Shown one piece after another: positions 1 through 8,568 of a stretch of DNA of 64,000 nucleotides (its first letter is position 1; each line of letters starts with the position of its first letter). This stretch comes from an uncultured Peptococcaceae bacterium. GTDB lineage: Bacteria; Bacillota; Limnochordia; Darwinibacteriales; Darwinibacteriaceae. Under the pieces are notes generated by a model. The model had not been told where the DNA came from. It saw nothing but the letters and a program-made list of their open reading frames with translations, and made no database searches. The position numbers were made by a program, and so were the translations under genes. Location: assembly GCA_937988745.1 (NCBI GenBank), contig CALKAR010000022.1:15549-79548 (forward strand), given 5' to 3'.

Positions 1-139
1 TGCCAATAACGCGACCCATATCTTCTGGGTCTACTTGAAGCCGGTACACTGTTTCGTGCGGTTTTACAACCGGCTCAACTTTGACTTTGTCGGGATGCTC
101 GACTAAAGACTTAGCAATGAACTCGACTAGCTCCTGCAC
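1..139 (-). CDS. khpA: KhpA-type KH-domain RNA-binding protein, N-terminal part (cut by window edge)
   Basis: Only the first 46 codons lie in the window; the gene runs off the left edge. It starts with GTG at 139, preceded by AGGAGG at 147-152 with 7 bases of spacing. The visible protein begins VQELVEFIAKSLVEHP and reaches the beginning of a KH fold (DPEDMGRVIG, the start of the GxxG-type loop). This is the KhpA/YlqC family of very short (about 75-80 residue) KH proteins that bind RNA, usually with KhpB. The position directly after rpsP and ffh is the classic place for this gene. The ribosome binding site overlaps the rpsP stop codon, so translation of the two is probably coupled. Confidence 0.85.
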   Translation of the reverse strand, partial: MQELVEFIAKSLVEHPDKVKVEPVVKPHETVYRLQVDPEDMGRVIG

Positions 140-150
140 GGATATTCCTC

Positions 151-423
151 CTATCCTTGGTTGCGGGAGGCAGCGAATTTATCCAGTACACCACTCTTCC
201 GAAGAATCGAGCGAGCAGTATCGGATGGTTGAGCACCCTTCTGCAACCAGTATAGTGCCTTTTCCTCGTCGACCTTGATCTCTGCAGGATCGGCGATGGG
301 ATTGTAGTATCCCAATGTCTCGATGAACCGTCCGTCGCGAGCAGCGCGGGAGTCTGCCACTACCAGACGATAGAATGGACGCTTCTTGGCCCCCATCCTC
401 TTTAGACGAATACGTACAGCCAT
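151..423 (-). CDS. rpsP: 30S ribosomal protein S16
   Basis: A 90-residue protein beginning [19 protein letters not shown], the diagnostic N-terminus of S16, which binds 16S rRNA and stabilises the small subunit during assembly. A longer reading from a GTG three codons upstream is possible, but the ATG at 423 is preceded by a GGGAGGTG-like site at good spacing and gives the family's normal start. It lies between ffh and khpA in the conserved ffh-rpsP-khpA order, 54 bases downstream of ffh. No separate promoter was recognised in that gap, so it is probably co-transcribed with ylxM-ffh. Confidence 0.97.
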   Translation of the reverse strand: MAVRIRLKRMGAKKRPFYRLVVADSRAARDGRFIETLGYYNPIADPAEIKVDEEKALYWLQKGAQPSDTARSILRKSGVLDKFAASRNQG

Positions 424-477
424 GTATGTCACCTCCCAGTATGGTTTCTATATATAGCCTCTCTCATAGTGAGGGGA

Positions 478-1821
478 CTAACGAAATAGAGAGAATAAAC
501 CTTTGTTCTTGCGGCGTCCCTTCTTAGCCGGGCCCGCAAAGTGTTTCATCAGCTGGCGGGTCTGTTCAAACTGCTTTAGCAGCCTGTTGACATCCTGGAC
601 CCTCGTTCCTGATCCTCTCGCGATCCGCCGCTTCCGTGAACCGCCGATAATTTGAGGATTGCGCCGTTCTTCAACCGTCATCGAGCTGATGATCGCTTCG
701 ATGCGGGTAAGATGGCTTTCGTCTACTTCCAGATCTCGGAGCTGTTTCATGCCGCCCATTCCAGGCAGCATGCCCAAAATCTGATCTAAGGGTCCCATCT
801 GCTTGACCTGCTCTAACTGGTCCAGAAAGTCTTCGAGAGTAAATTCATCGTCTTTGAGCTTCTTGGCCAGTTCTTTAGCTTTTTCTTGGTCAACTGCGGA
901 CGCAGCTTTTTCGATCAGGGTGAGCACATCACCCATACCTAAGATGCGTGACGCCATTCTGTCTGGATAGAATGGTTCAATTCCATCCATTTTTTCGCTT
1001 ACACCGACAAATTTGATCGGCTTACCAGTAACTGCCTTAACCGACAGGGCCGCTCCACCCCGAGCGTCACCGTCTAGTTTGGTCAGAACAATTCCGCCAA
1101 TGTCCAAGGACTCGTTGAAGGACTCAGCCACATTAACTGCGTCCTGACCAGTCATGGCGTCAACTACGAGTAGAATTTCATTGGGCTCAACAGCATCCTT
1201 AATGTTTACCAACTCGTCCATGAGGGCTTCGTCCACATGGAGACGTCCAGCCGTGTCGATAATGATAACATCATTGCTGTTGTTCTTGCCATGACTGACC
1301 GCGGCCTTCGCGATGTCCACCGGATTCTGTTCTCCCATCGAAAAGACAGGAACGTCAATCTGTTCGCCTAGAACCATCAACTGCTTAATAGCCGCGGGGC
1401 GGTATATGTCCGCTGCGACCAACAGCGGCCGATGTCCCTGGCTTTTCAGCAACCGTGCCAGTTTTGCAGCGGTTGTAGTCTTACCTGCACCCTGCAGACC
1501 TACCATCATAATAATTGTAGGTGGCTGGGAAGCAAGTGTCAGTTTCGCTTGAGTACCTCCCATAAGTGCAGTCAGTTCTTCATTAACGATCTTAATGACC
1601 TGCTGGCCGGGAGTCAGGCTGGAAAGCACTTCCTCGCCGACAGCTCGTTCTTTGACTTTCTTGACGAAGTCTCTGACCACTTTGTAGTTGACGTCGGCTT
1701 CCAGAAGCGCCAGTCGAACTTCTCGGAGGGATTCTTCTACATCCTTCTCACTCAGCCGGCCCTTGCTCCGCAGCTTTTTCATTGTTTCCTGCAGGCGGGT
1801 GGCTAGGTTATCGAAAGCCAT
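478..1821 (-). CDS. ffh: Signal recognition particle protein Ffh
   Basis: SRP54-type GTPase of 447 residues that binds signal sequences and SRP RNA and delivers nascent membrane proteins to FtsY. It shows the N-domain helices, P-loop GLQGAGKTTTAAKLA (about residue 107), DTAGRLHVDEALM, and TKLDGDARGG, followed by the methionine-rich M domain with the SRP-RNA-binding segment SRKRRIARGSGTRVQDVNRL. The basic tail ends FSLFR. Length matches the family. It follows ylxM by 11 bases, which suggests one transcript starting at the promoter upstream of ylxM. Confidence 0.98.
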   Translation of the reverse strand: MAFDNLATRLQETMKKLRSKGRLSEKDVEESLREVRLALLEADVNYKVVRDFVKKVKERAVGEEVLSSLTPGQQVIKIVNEELTALMGGTQAKLTLASQPPTIIMMVGLQGAGKTTTAAKLARLLKSQGHRPLLVAADIYRPAAIKQLMVLGEQIDVPVFSMGEQNPVDIAKAAVSHGKNNSNDVIIIDTAGRLHVDEALMDELVNIKDAVEPNEILLVVDAMTGQDAVNVAESFNESLDIGGIVLTKLDGDARGGAALSVKAVTGKPIKFVGVSEKMDGIEPFYPDRMASRILGMGDVLTLIEKAASAVDQEKAKELAKKLKDDEFTLEDFLDQLEQVKQMGPLDQILGMLPGMGGMKQLRDLEVDESHLTRIEAIISSMTVEERRNPQIIGGSRKRRIARGSGTRVQDVNRLLKQFEQTRQLMKHFAGPAKKGRRKNKGLFSLFR

Positions 1822-1832
1822 GCATCTGCCTC

Positions 1833-2201
1833 CTAACTGTCAGTAATAATCTCTTGCAGCCGTTGGCGTGCCTGGCTGAGCAGCTCTCGTTCAGTATCAG
1901 AGCCCTCCCGTGCTGCACACAAGCGGTCTAGCTCATCGAGGATCACAAGAAGCTCTTCGCAGCGCTCTACCCTCCGGATATGCTTTGCAACCAGGGCCAG
2001 CTTCTCCTCGTAGTCTTCTACAATAGCTGCCGAACGCCGCAGGATATCATAGACTGCTTGACGCGACACACCTAACTGCTCTCCGATCTCCCCTAACGAG
2101 AGATCATCATGAAAATACAGCTGATAAACCTCTTGTTGGCGATCGGTCAGCAGCGGGCCATAGAAGTCAAACAGCAAGCTCATCCGCAGCGTTCTTTCCA
2201 T
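1833..2201 (-). CDS. ylxM: YlxM-type helix-turn-helix protein, SRP-associated
   Basis: A 122-residue protein beginning MERTLRMSLLFDFYGPLLT. The region DRQQEVYQLYFHDDLSLGEIGEQLGVSRQAVYDILRRS is a sigma-70 region-4-like helix-turn-helix. YlxM proteins are encoded next to ffh and ftsY in Firmicutes and are reported to modulate SRP GTPase activity in streptococci. A reading 23 codons longer exists, but ATG 2201 has AGGAG at 2209-2213 with 7 bases of spacing, and the longer version would start inside the mapped promoter. The C-terminal half is charged and helical. Confidence 0.93.
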   Translation of the reverse strand: MERTLRMSLLFDFYGPLLTDRQQEVYQLYFHDDLSLGEIGEQLGVSRQAVYDILRRSAAIVEDYEEKLALVAKHIRRVERCEELLVILDELDRLCAAREGSDTERELLSQARQRLQEIITDS

Positions 2202-2241
2202 GTCATTACTCCTGTTAACCAAAAATGCTTTACACCAAAAT

Positions 2242-2270
2242 AGTATAGCGCCGCTGCCAACCTGTGTCAA
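2242..2270 (-). promoter_or_regulatory. Sigma-A promoter for ylxM-ffh-rpsP
   Basis: On the minus strand: TTGACA (2265-2270), 17-base spacer, TATACT (2242-2247). Both boxes are at or near consensus. It lies between the ftsY stop codon and the ylxM start, about 40 bases upstream of ylxM, so ylxM-ffh-rpsP-khpA can be transcribed independently of smc-ftsY. Confidence 0.85.
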
Positions 2271-2279
2271 GTACTAATC

Positions 2280-3407
2280 CTAGTCAAAGAGTGCGCGAGA
2301 GAACTCTTCAGGATCAAAGTCTCTAAGGTCAGTGTACTGTTCGCCAACTCCAATTAATTTCACAGGCAGGTTGAGCTCACGGCCGAGCGCCAAAACGATC
2401 CCACCCTTGGCAGTGCCATCAAGTTTTGTGAGTACAACACCTGTCAGAGGCACTGCTTCGCTGAACTGTCTGCCTTGGCTGAGGGCATTTTGACCTGTTG
2501 TGGCATCTACGACCAACAGGACCTCATCTACATCGCGGCCCAACTCTCGCTGCACAACACGATGTACCTTGCCCAGCTCAGCCATTAAGTTGGACTTAGT
2601 CTGCAGGCGGCCAGCTGTATCCAGAATCAGAACGTCACAGCCGCGGGCCCGGGCGGCGTTAACGGCATCATAAGCCACTGCGGCCGGATCAGAACCTTCT
2701 TGATGGCTGATAAAGTCGACTCCTACACGGTCGGCCCAGACTTTGAGCTGGTCAATGGCTGCAGCACGGAAGGTATCGCCTGCACCAAGGAGAACTTTGG
2801 CTCCTTCCTGCTTAAAGCGGTAGGCAAGCTTACCAATGGTAGTCGTTTTGCCTGCACCATTAACACCAACTACCATAATTACGTAAGGCGTCTCCACTGC
2901 ATCCTTCAACGGTTCAGCATTCTCTTTAAGCATGGTAGTGATTTCATCCGAGAGTAGGTTCTTAAGAGCCTCGCCTTCTGTAATCTTTTCTTGTTCGGCT
3001 CTGTCTCTTAGACGATCCACCAGTTCTACTGCTGTCGGGACGCCAACGTCAGCTTGAATCAGCAGTTCCTCCAGTTCTTCAAACAGTTCTTCATCGACCT
3101 TCCGGCCTGTCACCAACTGTTCTACCCGATCAACAAATCCCTTTCTAGTCTTTGAAAGGCCGGTTTTCAAACGCTGGAAGAAGTTCTGCTTTGCTGGAGG
3201 ACTCTCCTCAACAACTGGTAATTCTGCTTCAGATTTATCATCCATAGGAAGCTCAGTTTTCTCTTCTTCTACTTCTACCTCTGTCTCAAGATCGAGCTCG
3301 GGTTCGTCCAGCGGCTCACTCTCTGTAACGAGGCTGTCCTCCTGGATCTGGCGCTCCTCTTCCTTTTTTTTCTGTCCTTTCTTTCCGAATATCCGTTTCC
3401 AGAACAC
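2280..3407 (-). CDS. ftsY: Signal recognition particle receptor FtsY
   Basis: SRP receptor GTPase of 375 residues. The first ~35 residues are basic (MFWKRIFGKKGQKKK), followed by a strongly acidic linker to about residue 75 (the A domain, probably membrane-peripheral), then the NG domain with GVNGAGKTTTIGKLA, DTAGRLQTKSNLM and TKLDGTAKGG. It forms the heterodimer with Ffh at the membrane. Translation starts at GTG 3407, one base after the smc stop. The last sense codons of smc supply the AGGAGG ribosome binding site, so the two genes are translationally coupled. Confidence 0.98.
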   Translation of the reverse strand: MFWKRIFGKKGQKKKEEERQIQEDSLVTESEPLDEPELDLETEVEVEEEKTELPMDDKSEAELPVVEESPPAKQNFFQRLKTGLSKTRKGFVDRVEQLVTGRKVDEELFEELEELLIQADVGVPTAVELVDRLRDRAEQEKITEGEALKNLLSDEITTMLKENAEPLKDAVETPYVIMVVGVNGAGKTTTIGKLAYRFKQEGAKVLLGAGDTFRAAAIDQLKVWADRVGVDFISHQEGSDPAAVAYDAVNAARARGCDVLILDTAGRLQTKSNLMAELGKVHRVVQRELGRDVDEVLLVVDATTGQNALSQGRQFSEAVPLTGVVLTKLDGTAKGGIVLALGRELNLPVKLIGVGEQYTDLRDFDPEEFSRALFD

Positions 3408-3408
3408 G

Positions 3409-6400
3409 CTAACCCTCCTGATTCATCTTGACTGAGATAATCTGGGAAACTGCATCGTCATTCATTGTCACTCCGTAGAGTGCGTCGGCAGCCTCCATAG
3501 TTGCTTGTCGATGCGTGATGGTCAACACTTGAGTAGTCTGAGAGAACTGCCGCATTAGCTTGGCAAATCTGTGGAGATTTGCCTCGTCCAGAGCAGCATC
3601 AATCTCGTCTAGGATGCAGAATGGCGTGGGCCTTACTCGACGAATCGCAAACAAAAGTGCAATTGCTGTTAAGGCTCTTTCTCCACCGGAGAGAAGCAGT
3701 AGGTTCTGCAGTTTCTTTCCGGGAGGCTGCGCCATAATCTCTATACCTGTGGTGAGTGGAGAATCTGGATCAGTCAAAAATAAATCGGCTTGACCGCCTC
3801 GAAACAATTCAGTAAACAATTTCTTGAACTCACTTCTCACCGCAGTAAAGGTTTCCATAAACTTGCTGATGCAGACCTCATCCATTTCCTCAATAACTTC
3901 CTTCAGCTGAGCCTTCGCATCATTAAGGTCATTAAGTTGAATGGTTAAGAAATGATGGCGTTCCCTCACCTGATCGTATTCTTCCGCCGCGGTGGGGTTT
4001 ACCATACCTAAACCCCTGATCTGATCTCTAAGTCCATCAATGCGGCTCTTCAATTCAGCCTTCGGCTTCTCAACGGTCCTATTTCGCACTTCTTCAGGGT
4101 TGAGCTCCCGTTCTTGAAGCAGCTCTAGAATGCGGGTTTCGGACCCAGCCTTAAGCTGTATGTCGCTTTCTAGACGATACAAACGTCGTTCTACCTGAGT
4201 CTTCTGTTTGTTTGTATTCTGCAGCCGTGTATTCAATTCAGCGAGCTCGGCTTTTTTCTGATCCCGCTCTTCTTTGAACTGTTCTAACCGCGCTGCGAGC
4301 TCCTTTCTTTCTTGACGGATCTGCTCAAGAGCTTTTTCTGCAGCCGCAATTTCTTCGGCCAGCTGGGCTTGCCCCTGCGTCAGCTCAGTTTCTTCTGTCT
4401 GAGCCTCTACCAGCACTGCCTCTACTTCTTCGAGCTGACTGTCTACATTCGTAAGCTGCATGCGCAGTTTCTCGACTCCACCCTTTTCTTCGGCCAACTT
4501 AACCTTAGCAGCGCCGATCTTGCTCTGCATCTCATTGATTTCCTGTTCGAGAACGTGGAGATCTTGTTCAAGGTTGTGAATCGCTGCTCTGTGGTCAGAT
4601 TCCGCCTCTTCTTCCTTGCTGAGCTTGGCAGCAGCTGTCTCTTGTTGAGCCAACAAGTTCTGCCAAGTTTCCTGCAGGTGTGCAATATCTTCTTCTAGAC
4701 GGATTTTGCTTTCTAGCTCACGCTCCGCGTCCTTCTTCAGCTGCTCCAGAGTTTGGTTGAGACGCTGCAGTTCCAAGCGGGATTGAATTTCATCTTGAGC
4801 TAGGGCATTGATATCCTGGTCGATCTCATTCAAGGCATCCTGCAGCTCTTTTAGCGCAGCTTGCAGCTGTTTAGCCTGTTCTGACTGTCTGTCTAGTTCT
4901 GCTTCGAGCTGTGCTATTTCACTCTTGCGGCTCAAAAGTCCCGACGTGCGGGTTGTCTGGCTTCCGCCTGTCATGGCACCGCTTGGGAACACCACAGACC
5001 CATCGCGGGTGACAATTCTACTAAAAGAACGCAGAGTTCTTCGGAGGGCCAACGCCGAATCCAGGTCTTCAGTGATGACAGTCCGGCCTAATAAAGAGGA
5101 GATAACCGGTTTAAACTTTGGATCATACTGTGCTAGTTCAGCTCCTGTGCCCAACACGCCTGGCTGTTCCAAATGTCTGCGCAGGGCTGGAGGAAACTCA
5201 TTGGAACGCATAGCATCTAACGGCAGGAATGTGGCTCTGCCTCCATTGGTCTGTTTCAACCACTCGATTAATCTCTGTGCAGCCGATTCATTTGGTGTAA
5301 TTATGTTCTGCAGTGCTGAACCTAAAGCTACTTCAAAAGCAAGTTCTAGTCCGGGCGGGACCTGAATTACATCGGCTACAGTACCGAGAATAAGCTGACG
5401 GTGTGCTTCAGTCTGCATCAAGCGTTTAACGCTCACAGCATAGCCTTCATAATCTGCATCGAGCTCCCGCAGAGTGTTCAGACGGGCCTGAATCTTAGTC
5501 GCTTGGGCCTGAACAGAACGGATTTTGCCCTCAACTCGAGCTGCCTCCTGTGATAGTGCAACCCTCTTCTGCTTAAACTCTGCCGCCTTCTTCTGCGTCT
5601 CTGCCATTTGTGCTTCGTAGAGTTGATGAAGCCTTTGGGTCTCAGCAGCTGCCTTTTCCACTTCATCTAGGCGTGATGCGCTTTCTGCTGCGGCCTGCTG
5701 GCGTACTTCAATTTGCTTCGCAAGTGTTTCCTCTTCTTTAGCAAAATTTCTTTGGAAGTTGCGCAGTTCTGTCAAGCTGCGCATAAACTCGAAGAACTCA
5801 TCTTTAGCTGTCTCCAAGGCTGTCCGGAGCTCGTCGCGCCTTTTCTGCTGCTCAGCAAATTGGCGTTCTTCTGCGCCGATTTGCTCTTCTACCACACGGC
5901 ACTTCAACAGAGCTGCTTCCAATTCGGTCTTAACCTGTAATTGCTTATCCTCGAGGTCCGCCTTCTGGCGAATCCGGTTTTTGCGCAGTTCTGCCAGTGC
6001 TGAAAGCCTGTGGGTATTATTCTTACGGCGCTCATTTTTTAGAGCAATTTCGCTGTCTAGTGCGTTTTGTCGCTCTGCCAGCTCAATCTGGCGAGCTTGT
6101 CCCTGTTCTAGGTTTAGTTCAAGCTCTTGAAGCAGTCGATTAACTTCGGCCGCTTTTTGCTCCAGTTCAGCGAGTTCAGTTCCGATTTTCTCTGCCATTT
6201 GCGATACATCGCGATACTCAGCGGCGAGGCTTGTCCGTTCAGTATCAATTTCTTGGAGCTGCAGAGCATAGAAATCCTGCTCAACTGAGAGAAGCTCACC
6301 AGCCAATTCTTGATAACGCCTCGCCTTCTCTGCTTCTTTCTGCAGAGGGCCTAGACGCTGATCGAGTTCATTTAAGATGTCCGTGACGCGCACCAGATCC

Positions 6401-6957
6401 TGGTTTGTCTGCTCGATCTTCTTAAGCGCTTCTTCCTTGCGCTGTCTGTATTTAATGATACCTGCTGTCTCTTCGAGCAGAACACGGCGATCTTGAGATC
6501 GGACACTCAAGACCGCATCAATCTGACCTTGTCCGATAATGGCATAGCCTTCTCGTCCCAGCCCTGTATCCGTAAACAGGTCTTGGATATCTTTCAGCCT
6601 GCACTGCCTGCCATTGATCATGAATTGGCTTTCACCAGAGCGATATACGCGGCGTGTTACAGTGACTTCCGCGAACTCAATAGGTAGATACCCTTCACTG
6701 TTGTCAAGGGTCAGCTGCACTTCTGCCATTCCCAATGGCTTCTTGCCATCGCTGCCGGAGAAAATGACGTCTTCCATCTTGCTTCCGCGCAGTTGTCGGG
6801 CACTCTGCTCCCCTAATACCCAGCGTACTGCATCTGATATATTGCTTTTTCCACTGCCATTTGGGCCTACAATCGCGGTAATTCCGCTGCCAAACTCTAA
6901 GCAGACCCGGTTGGCAAAGGATTTAAAACCCACCATTTCTAAGCGCTTGAGCCGCAT
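3409..6957 (-). CDS. smc: Chromosome segregation protein SMC
   Basis: Condensin ATPase of 1182 residues from ATG 6957 (GGAGGAAT at 6961-6968). N-terminal head with GPNGSGKSNISDAVRWVLGE (Walker A), long coiled coils, a hinge near the middle (GTVADVIQVPPGLELAFEVALG ... GGRATFLPLD), and a C-terminal head with signature LLLSGGERALTA and Walker B PFCILDEIDAALDEAN. SMC with ScpAB loads on the origin region and organises the chromosome. A 14-codon longer reading is less likely because it lacks a ribosome binding site and would begin at the -10 region. rnc-smc-ftsY is the usual order, but here the sigma gene, the S24 gene and a divergent segment separate rnc from smc. Confidence 0.98.
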   Translation of the reverse strand: MRLKRLEMVGFKSFANRVCLEFGSGITAIVGPNGSGKSNISDAVRWVLGEQSARQLRGSKMEDVIFSGSDGKKPLGMAEVQLTLDNSEGYLPIEFAEVTVTRRVYRSGESQFMINGRQCRLKDIQDLFTDTGLGREGYAIIGQGQIDAVLSVRSQDRRVLLEETAGIIKYRQRKEEALKKIEQTNQDLVRVTDILNELDQRLGPLQKEAEKARRYQELAGELLSVEQDFYALQLQEIDTERTSLAAEYRDVSQMAEKIGTELAELEQKAAEVNRLLQELELNLEQGQARQIELAERQNALDSEIALKNERRKNNTHRLSALAELRKNRIRQKADLEDKQLQVKTELEAALLKCRVVEEQIGAEERQFAEQQKRRDELRTALETAKDEFFEFMRSLTELRNFQRNFAKEEETLAKQIEVRQQAAAESASRLDEVEKAAAETQRLHQLYEAQMAETQKKAAEFKQKRVALSQEAARVEGKIRSVQAQATKIQARLNTLRELDADYEGYAVSVKRLMQTEAHRQLILGTVADVIQVPPGLELAFEVALGSALQNIITPNESAAQRLIEWLKQTNGGRATFLPLDAMRSNEFPPALRRHLEQPGVLGTGAELAQYDPKFKPVISSLLGRTVITEDLDSALALRRTLRSFSRIVTRDGSVVFPSGAMTGGSQTTRTSGLLSRKSEIAQLEAELDRQSEQAKQLQAALKELQDALNEIDQDINALAQDEIQSRLELQRLNQTLEQLKKDAERELESKIRLEEDIAHLQETWQNLLAQQETAAAKLSKEEEAESDHRAAIHNLEQDLHVLEQEINEMQSKIGAAKVKLAEEKGGVEKLRMQLTNVDSQLEEVEAVLVEAQTEETELTQGQAQLAEEIAAAEKALEQIRQERKELAARLEQFKEERDQKKAELAELNTRLQNTNKQKTQVERRLYRLESDIQLKAGSETRILELLQERELNPEEVRNRTVEKPKAELKSRIDGLRDQIRGLGMVNPTAAEEYDQVRERHHFLTIQLNDLNDAKAQLKEVIEEMDEVCISKFMETFTAVRSEFKKLFTELFRGGQADLFLTDPDSPLTTGIEIMAQPPGKKLQNLLLLSGGERALTAIALLFAIRRVRPTPFCILDEIDAALDEANLHRFAKLMRQFSQTTQVLTITHRQATMEAADALYGVTMNDDAVSQIISVKMNQEG

Positions 6958-6978
6958 TATATTCCTCCATTGCGGAAA

Positions 6979-7003
6979 TATCCTTGGATATTGTACCATA
7001 TCC
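6979..7003 (-). promoter_or_regulatory. Probable extended -10 promoter of smc with overlapping dyad
   Basis: On the minus strand the sequence TGGTACAAT (-10 at 6990-6995 with the extended TGG) lies 33 bases upstream of the smc start. No good -35 box is visible. The -10 is embedded in a dyad: GGATAT and ATATCC half-sites repeat three times between 6979 and 7003, which could be an operator. The assignment rests on motif matching only. Confidence 0.5.
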
Positions 7004-7062
7004 TGGAGGAAAAAAGAACAGCTAGGCTCGATACAGAAGGGTTATCCGGTCAAATAACAGCC

Positions 7063-7746
7063 TTAGTTTTTCACGGGAAGTTCGAGGTAGAGATCCTCCC
7101 GCCGGCGCACCTCAGTTGGTACATCGGGGCTTAGAAGTGAGCCATATTCACCCAGCAGCCTCCGCAGTTTCGCTTTGACACGGGTGCGGGCGTTGTCGAT
7201 CACCTTAGGGCCCACACCGATATCTTCTTGAATTTCACTGCAGGTGTATCCTTTAATTAAACGGGTAATGACAGCGTATTCCAGCACCGAGAGATGATTC
7301 CGCAGTACTTCATCGAGAAGATCGTTTACAATTTTTTCCTCAATTAACTGCTCCGGATCGATATCTGCCGGATCAGCCGGCACAATATCGAGAACGATGC
7401 GGTTCTCATCGGTTCCTATAGTGGCCTGCAGGGACACTGCTTCATTTAGCAAGCGGTGCTTGTTGCCATTTGTCTGCTTAATTACGTTATAGACACGCCG
7501 TAAAATGCAGATGTACGCGAATGAACTGAATTTGACATCGAACTTCTCCGGCTTGTACTCATCAATAGCGTTAAGTAGCCCGATGAGTCCTTCCTGAAGA
7601 AGGTCTTCAAAATCCAGAAAGCTGGCGTAGTAATTGCGGATTATGTACTTGACCATGGGTACATATTTTGCCACCAGTTTTTCTTTGGCAGCCATCTCGC
7701 CTTTTCTAATCTGCTTGATTAACTCCAGGTCAAGCTTTTGGTTCAC
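7063..7746 (-). CDS. SigH-like sigma-70 family RNA polymerase sigma factor
   Basis: A 227-residue protein starting at GTG 7746 behind a strong AGGAGGGG site. Region 2 is clear: YVPMVKYIIRNYY ... DFEDLLQEGLIGLLNAIDEYKPE ... FSSFAYICILRRVYNVIKQ. The following segment (EAVSLQATIGTDENRIVLDIV) matches the linker that is characteristic of SigH/Spo0H. Region 4 (LSVLEYAVITRLIKGYTCSEIQEDIGVGPKVIDNARTRVKAKL) is a HTH for the -35 element. SigH directs transition-phase and early sporulation genes, so the role is inferred to be similar. It is not in the usual rpmG-secE-nusG location of sigH, so it could be a paralogue. The stop lies about 100 bases before smc. Confidence 0.8.
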   Translation of the reverse strand: MNQKLDLELIKQIRKGEMAAKEKLVAKYVPMVKYIIRNYYASFLDFEDLLQEGLIGLLNAIDEYKPEKFDVKFSSFAYICILRRVYNVIKQTNGNKHRLLNEAVSLQATIGTDENRIVLDIVPADPADIDPEQLIEEKIVNDLLDEVLRNHLSVLEYAVITRLIKGYTCSEIQEDIGVGPKVIDNARTRVKAKLRRLLGEYGSLLSPDVPTEVRRREDLYLELPVKN

Positions 7747-7771
7747 AGCTTCCCCTCCTGTCGCTTACTGG

Positions 7772-7873
7772 TACATGCTCTACTAGCATGTATATGCCTG
7801 CGAGGATGAGCTATGACTCACATTGATAGACAAACGCCCTTGGTTTTCCATAGTTTATGGTACTCAAGGGGGC
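7772..7873. other. Intergenic region with two inverted repeats between divergent regulators
   Basis: The 246-base gap (7747-7992) between the sigma gene and the divergent S24-like gene contains two clear dyads. An 8-bp stem TACATGCT/AGCATGTA with a 5-base loop lies at 7772-7792. A larger two-part stem lies at 7836-7873 (CCCTTG/CAAGGG enclosing CCATA/TATGG). Neither has a T-run. They could be operators for the divergent regulators or a structured 5' leader of the sigma gene; I recognise no known riboswitch. No convincing promoter was found in the gap. Confidence 0.5.
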
Positions 7874-7992
7874 ATTTCGCCAGCTACAGCCGTTTTCACC
7901 CATGGTTTCTGTAAAGGTATTTGAACTTCTTATCCTAATTTAGTATTCGATACCAGTGGATGCATGATATGTCCGATTAGGGTGGGAAGGGT

Positions 7993-8568
7993 TTGCAATC
8001 TCCAGATTATCTCACAAAGATGGCGAATTTGGTAAGAGAAAACCCCAGTATTACGGTACGGGAAATCGCCCGTGCCCTTCAATTTGCTGATAGCAAATCA
8101 GTCTATTATTGGTTAGACAAACATCATTTTAGGGGAATCAATGAGTTCAAGCGAGAGGTACTTTCTGATCCCCATCTCTTCACCGAAGGCCTTACAGTTG
8201 CGGTGAACGACAGCGCTCTGTACTTAGCGCGAGCGGCCTTGTACTCGTGGAATCCCAAAGAAAAAAAACCCGTGGGCGAATGGTGGTTTCTACACGACCA
8301 TCCTTACCCACAGGGTCTATTTGCAGTTCGAGTTGGAGACCGCAGCTTCAGCCCATGGCTGATGCCTGATGACATCCTCATAATTGAGAAACACAGTCAA
8401 ACACAGACTGATGATTGGATTCTGCTCTCCAACCAGCGTACATATTTCTTAGGAGTTACGGTAGCAGGTGGCGTTCTAATCGATCCCCGCACCGGTGAGC
8501 AGTTCCCAAACGACTTTGGCCGCATGGGACGGATTATTCGTCAGGAACGCGTATTCGAAAAATCATAG
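7993..8568 (+). CDS. HTH protein with degenerate S24/LexA-like C-terminal domain
   Basis: A 191-residue protein on the opposite strand to its neighbours, read from TTG 7993 after a GGGAAGG-like site. Residues 1-60 form a winged or tri-helical HTH (NPSITVREIARALQFADSKSVYYWLDKH). The C-terminal half resembles the LexA/S24 peptidase fold: AVRVGDRSFSPWLMPDDILIIEK matches the GDSM-P-GD region with one extra residue, and TDDWILLSNQRT matches the next strands. The position of the general-base lysine seems to be occupied by leucine (YFLGVTV), so autoproteolysis is doubtful. A ligand-sensing or purely structural role is possible. Its last 6 bases overlap the end of rnc tail to tail. The regulatory target is unknown. 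Confidence 0.75.
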   Translation: MQSPDYLTKMANLVRENPSITVREIARALQFADSKSVYYWLDKHHFRGINEFKREVLSDPHLFTEGLTVAVNDSALYLARAALYSWNPKEKKPVGEWWFLHDHPYPQGLFAVRVGDRSFSPWLMPDDILIIEKHSQTQTDDWILLSNQRTYFLGVTVAGGVLIDPRTGEQFPNDFGRMGRIIRQERVFEKS

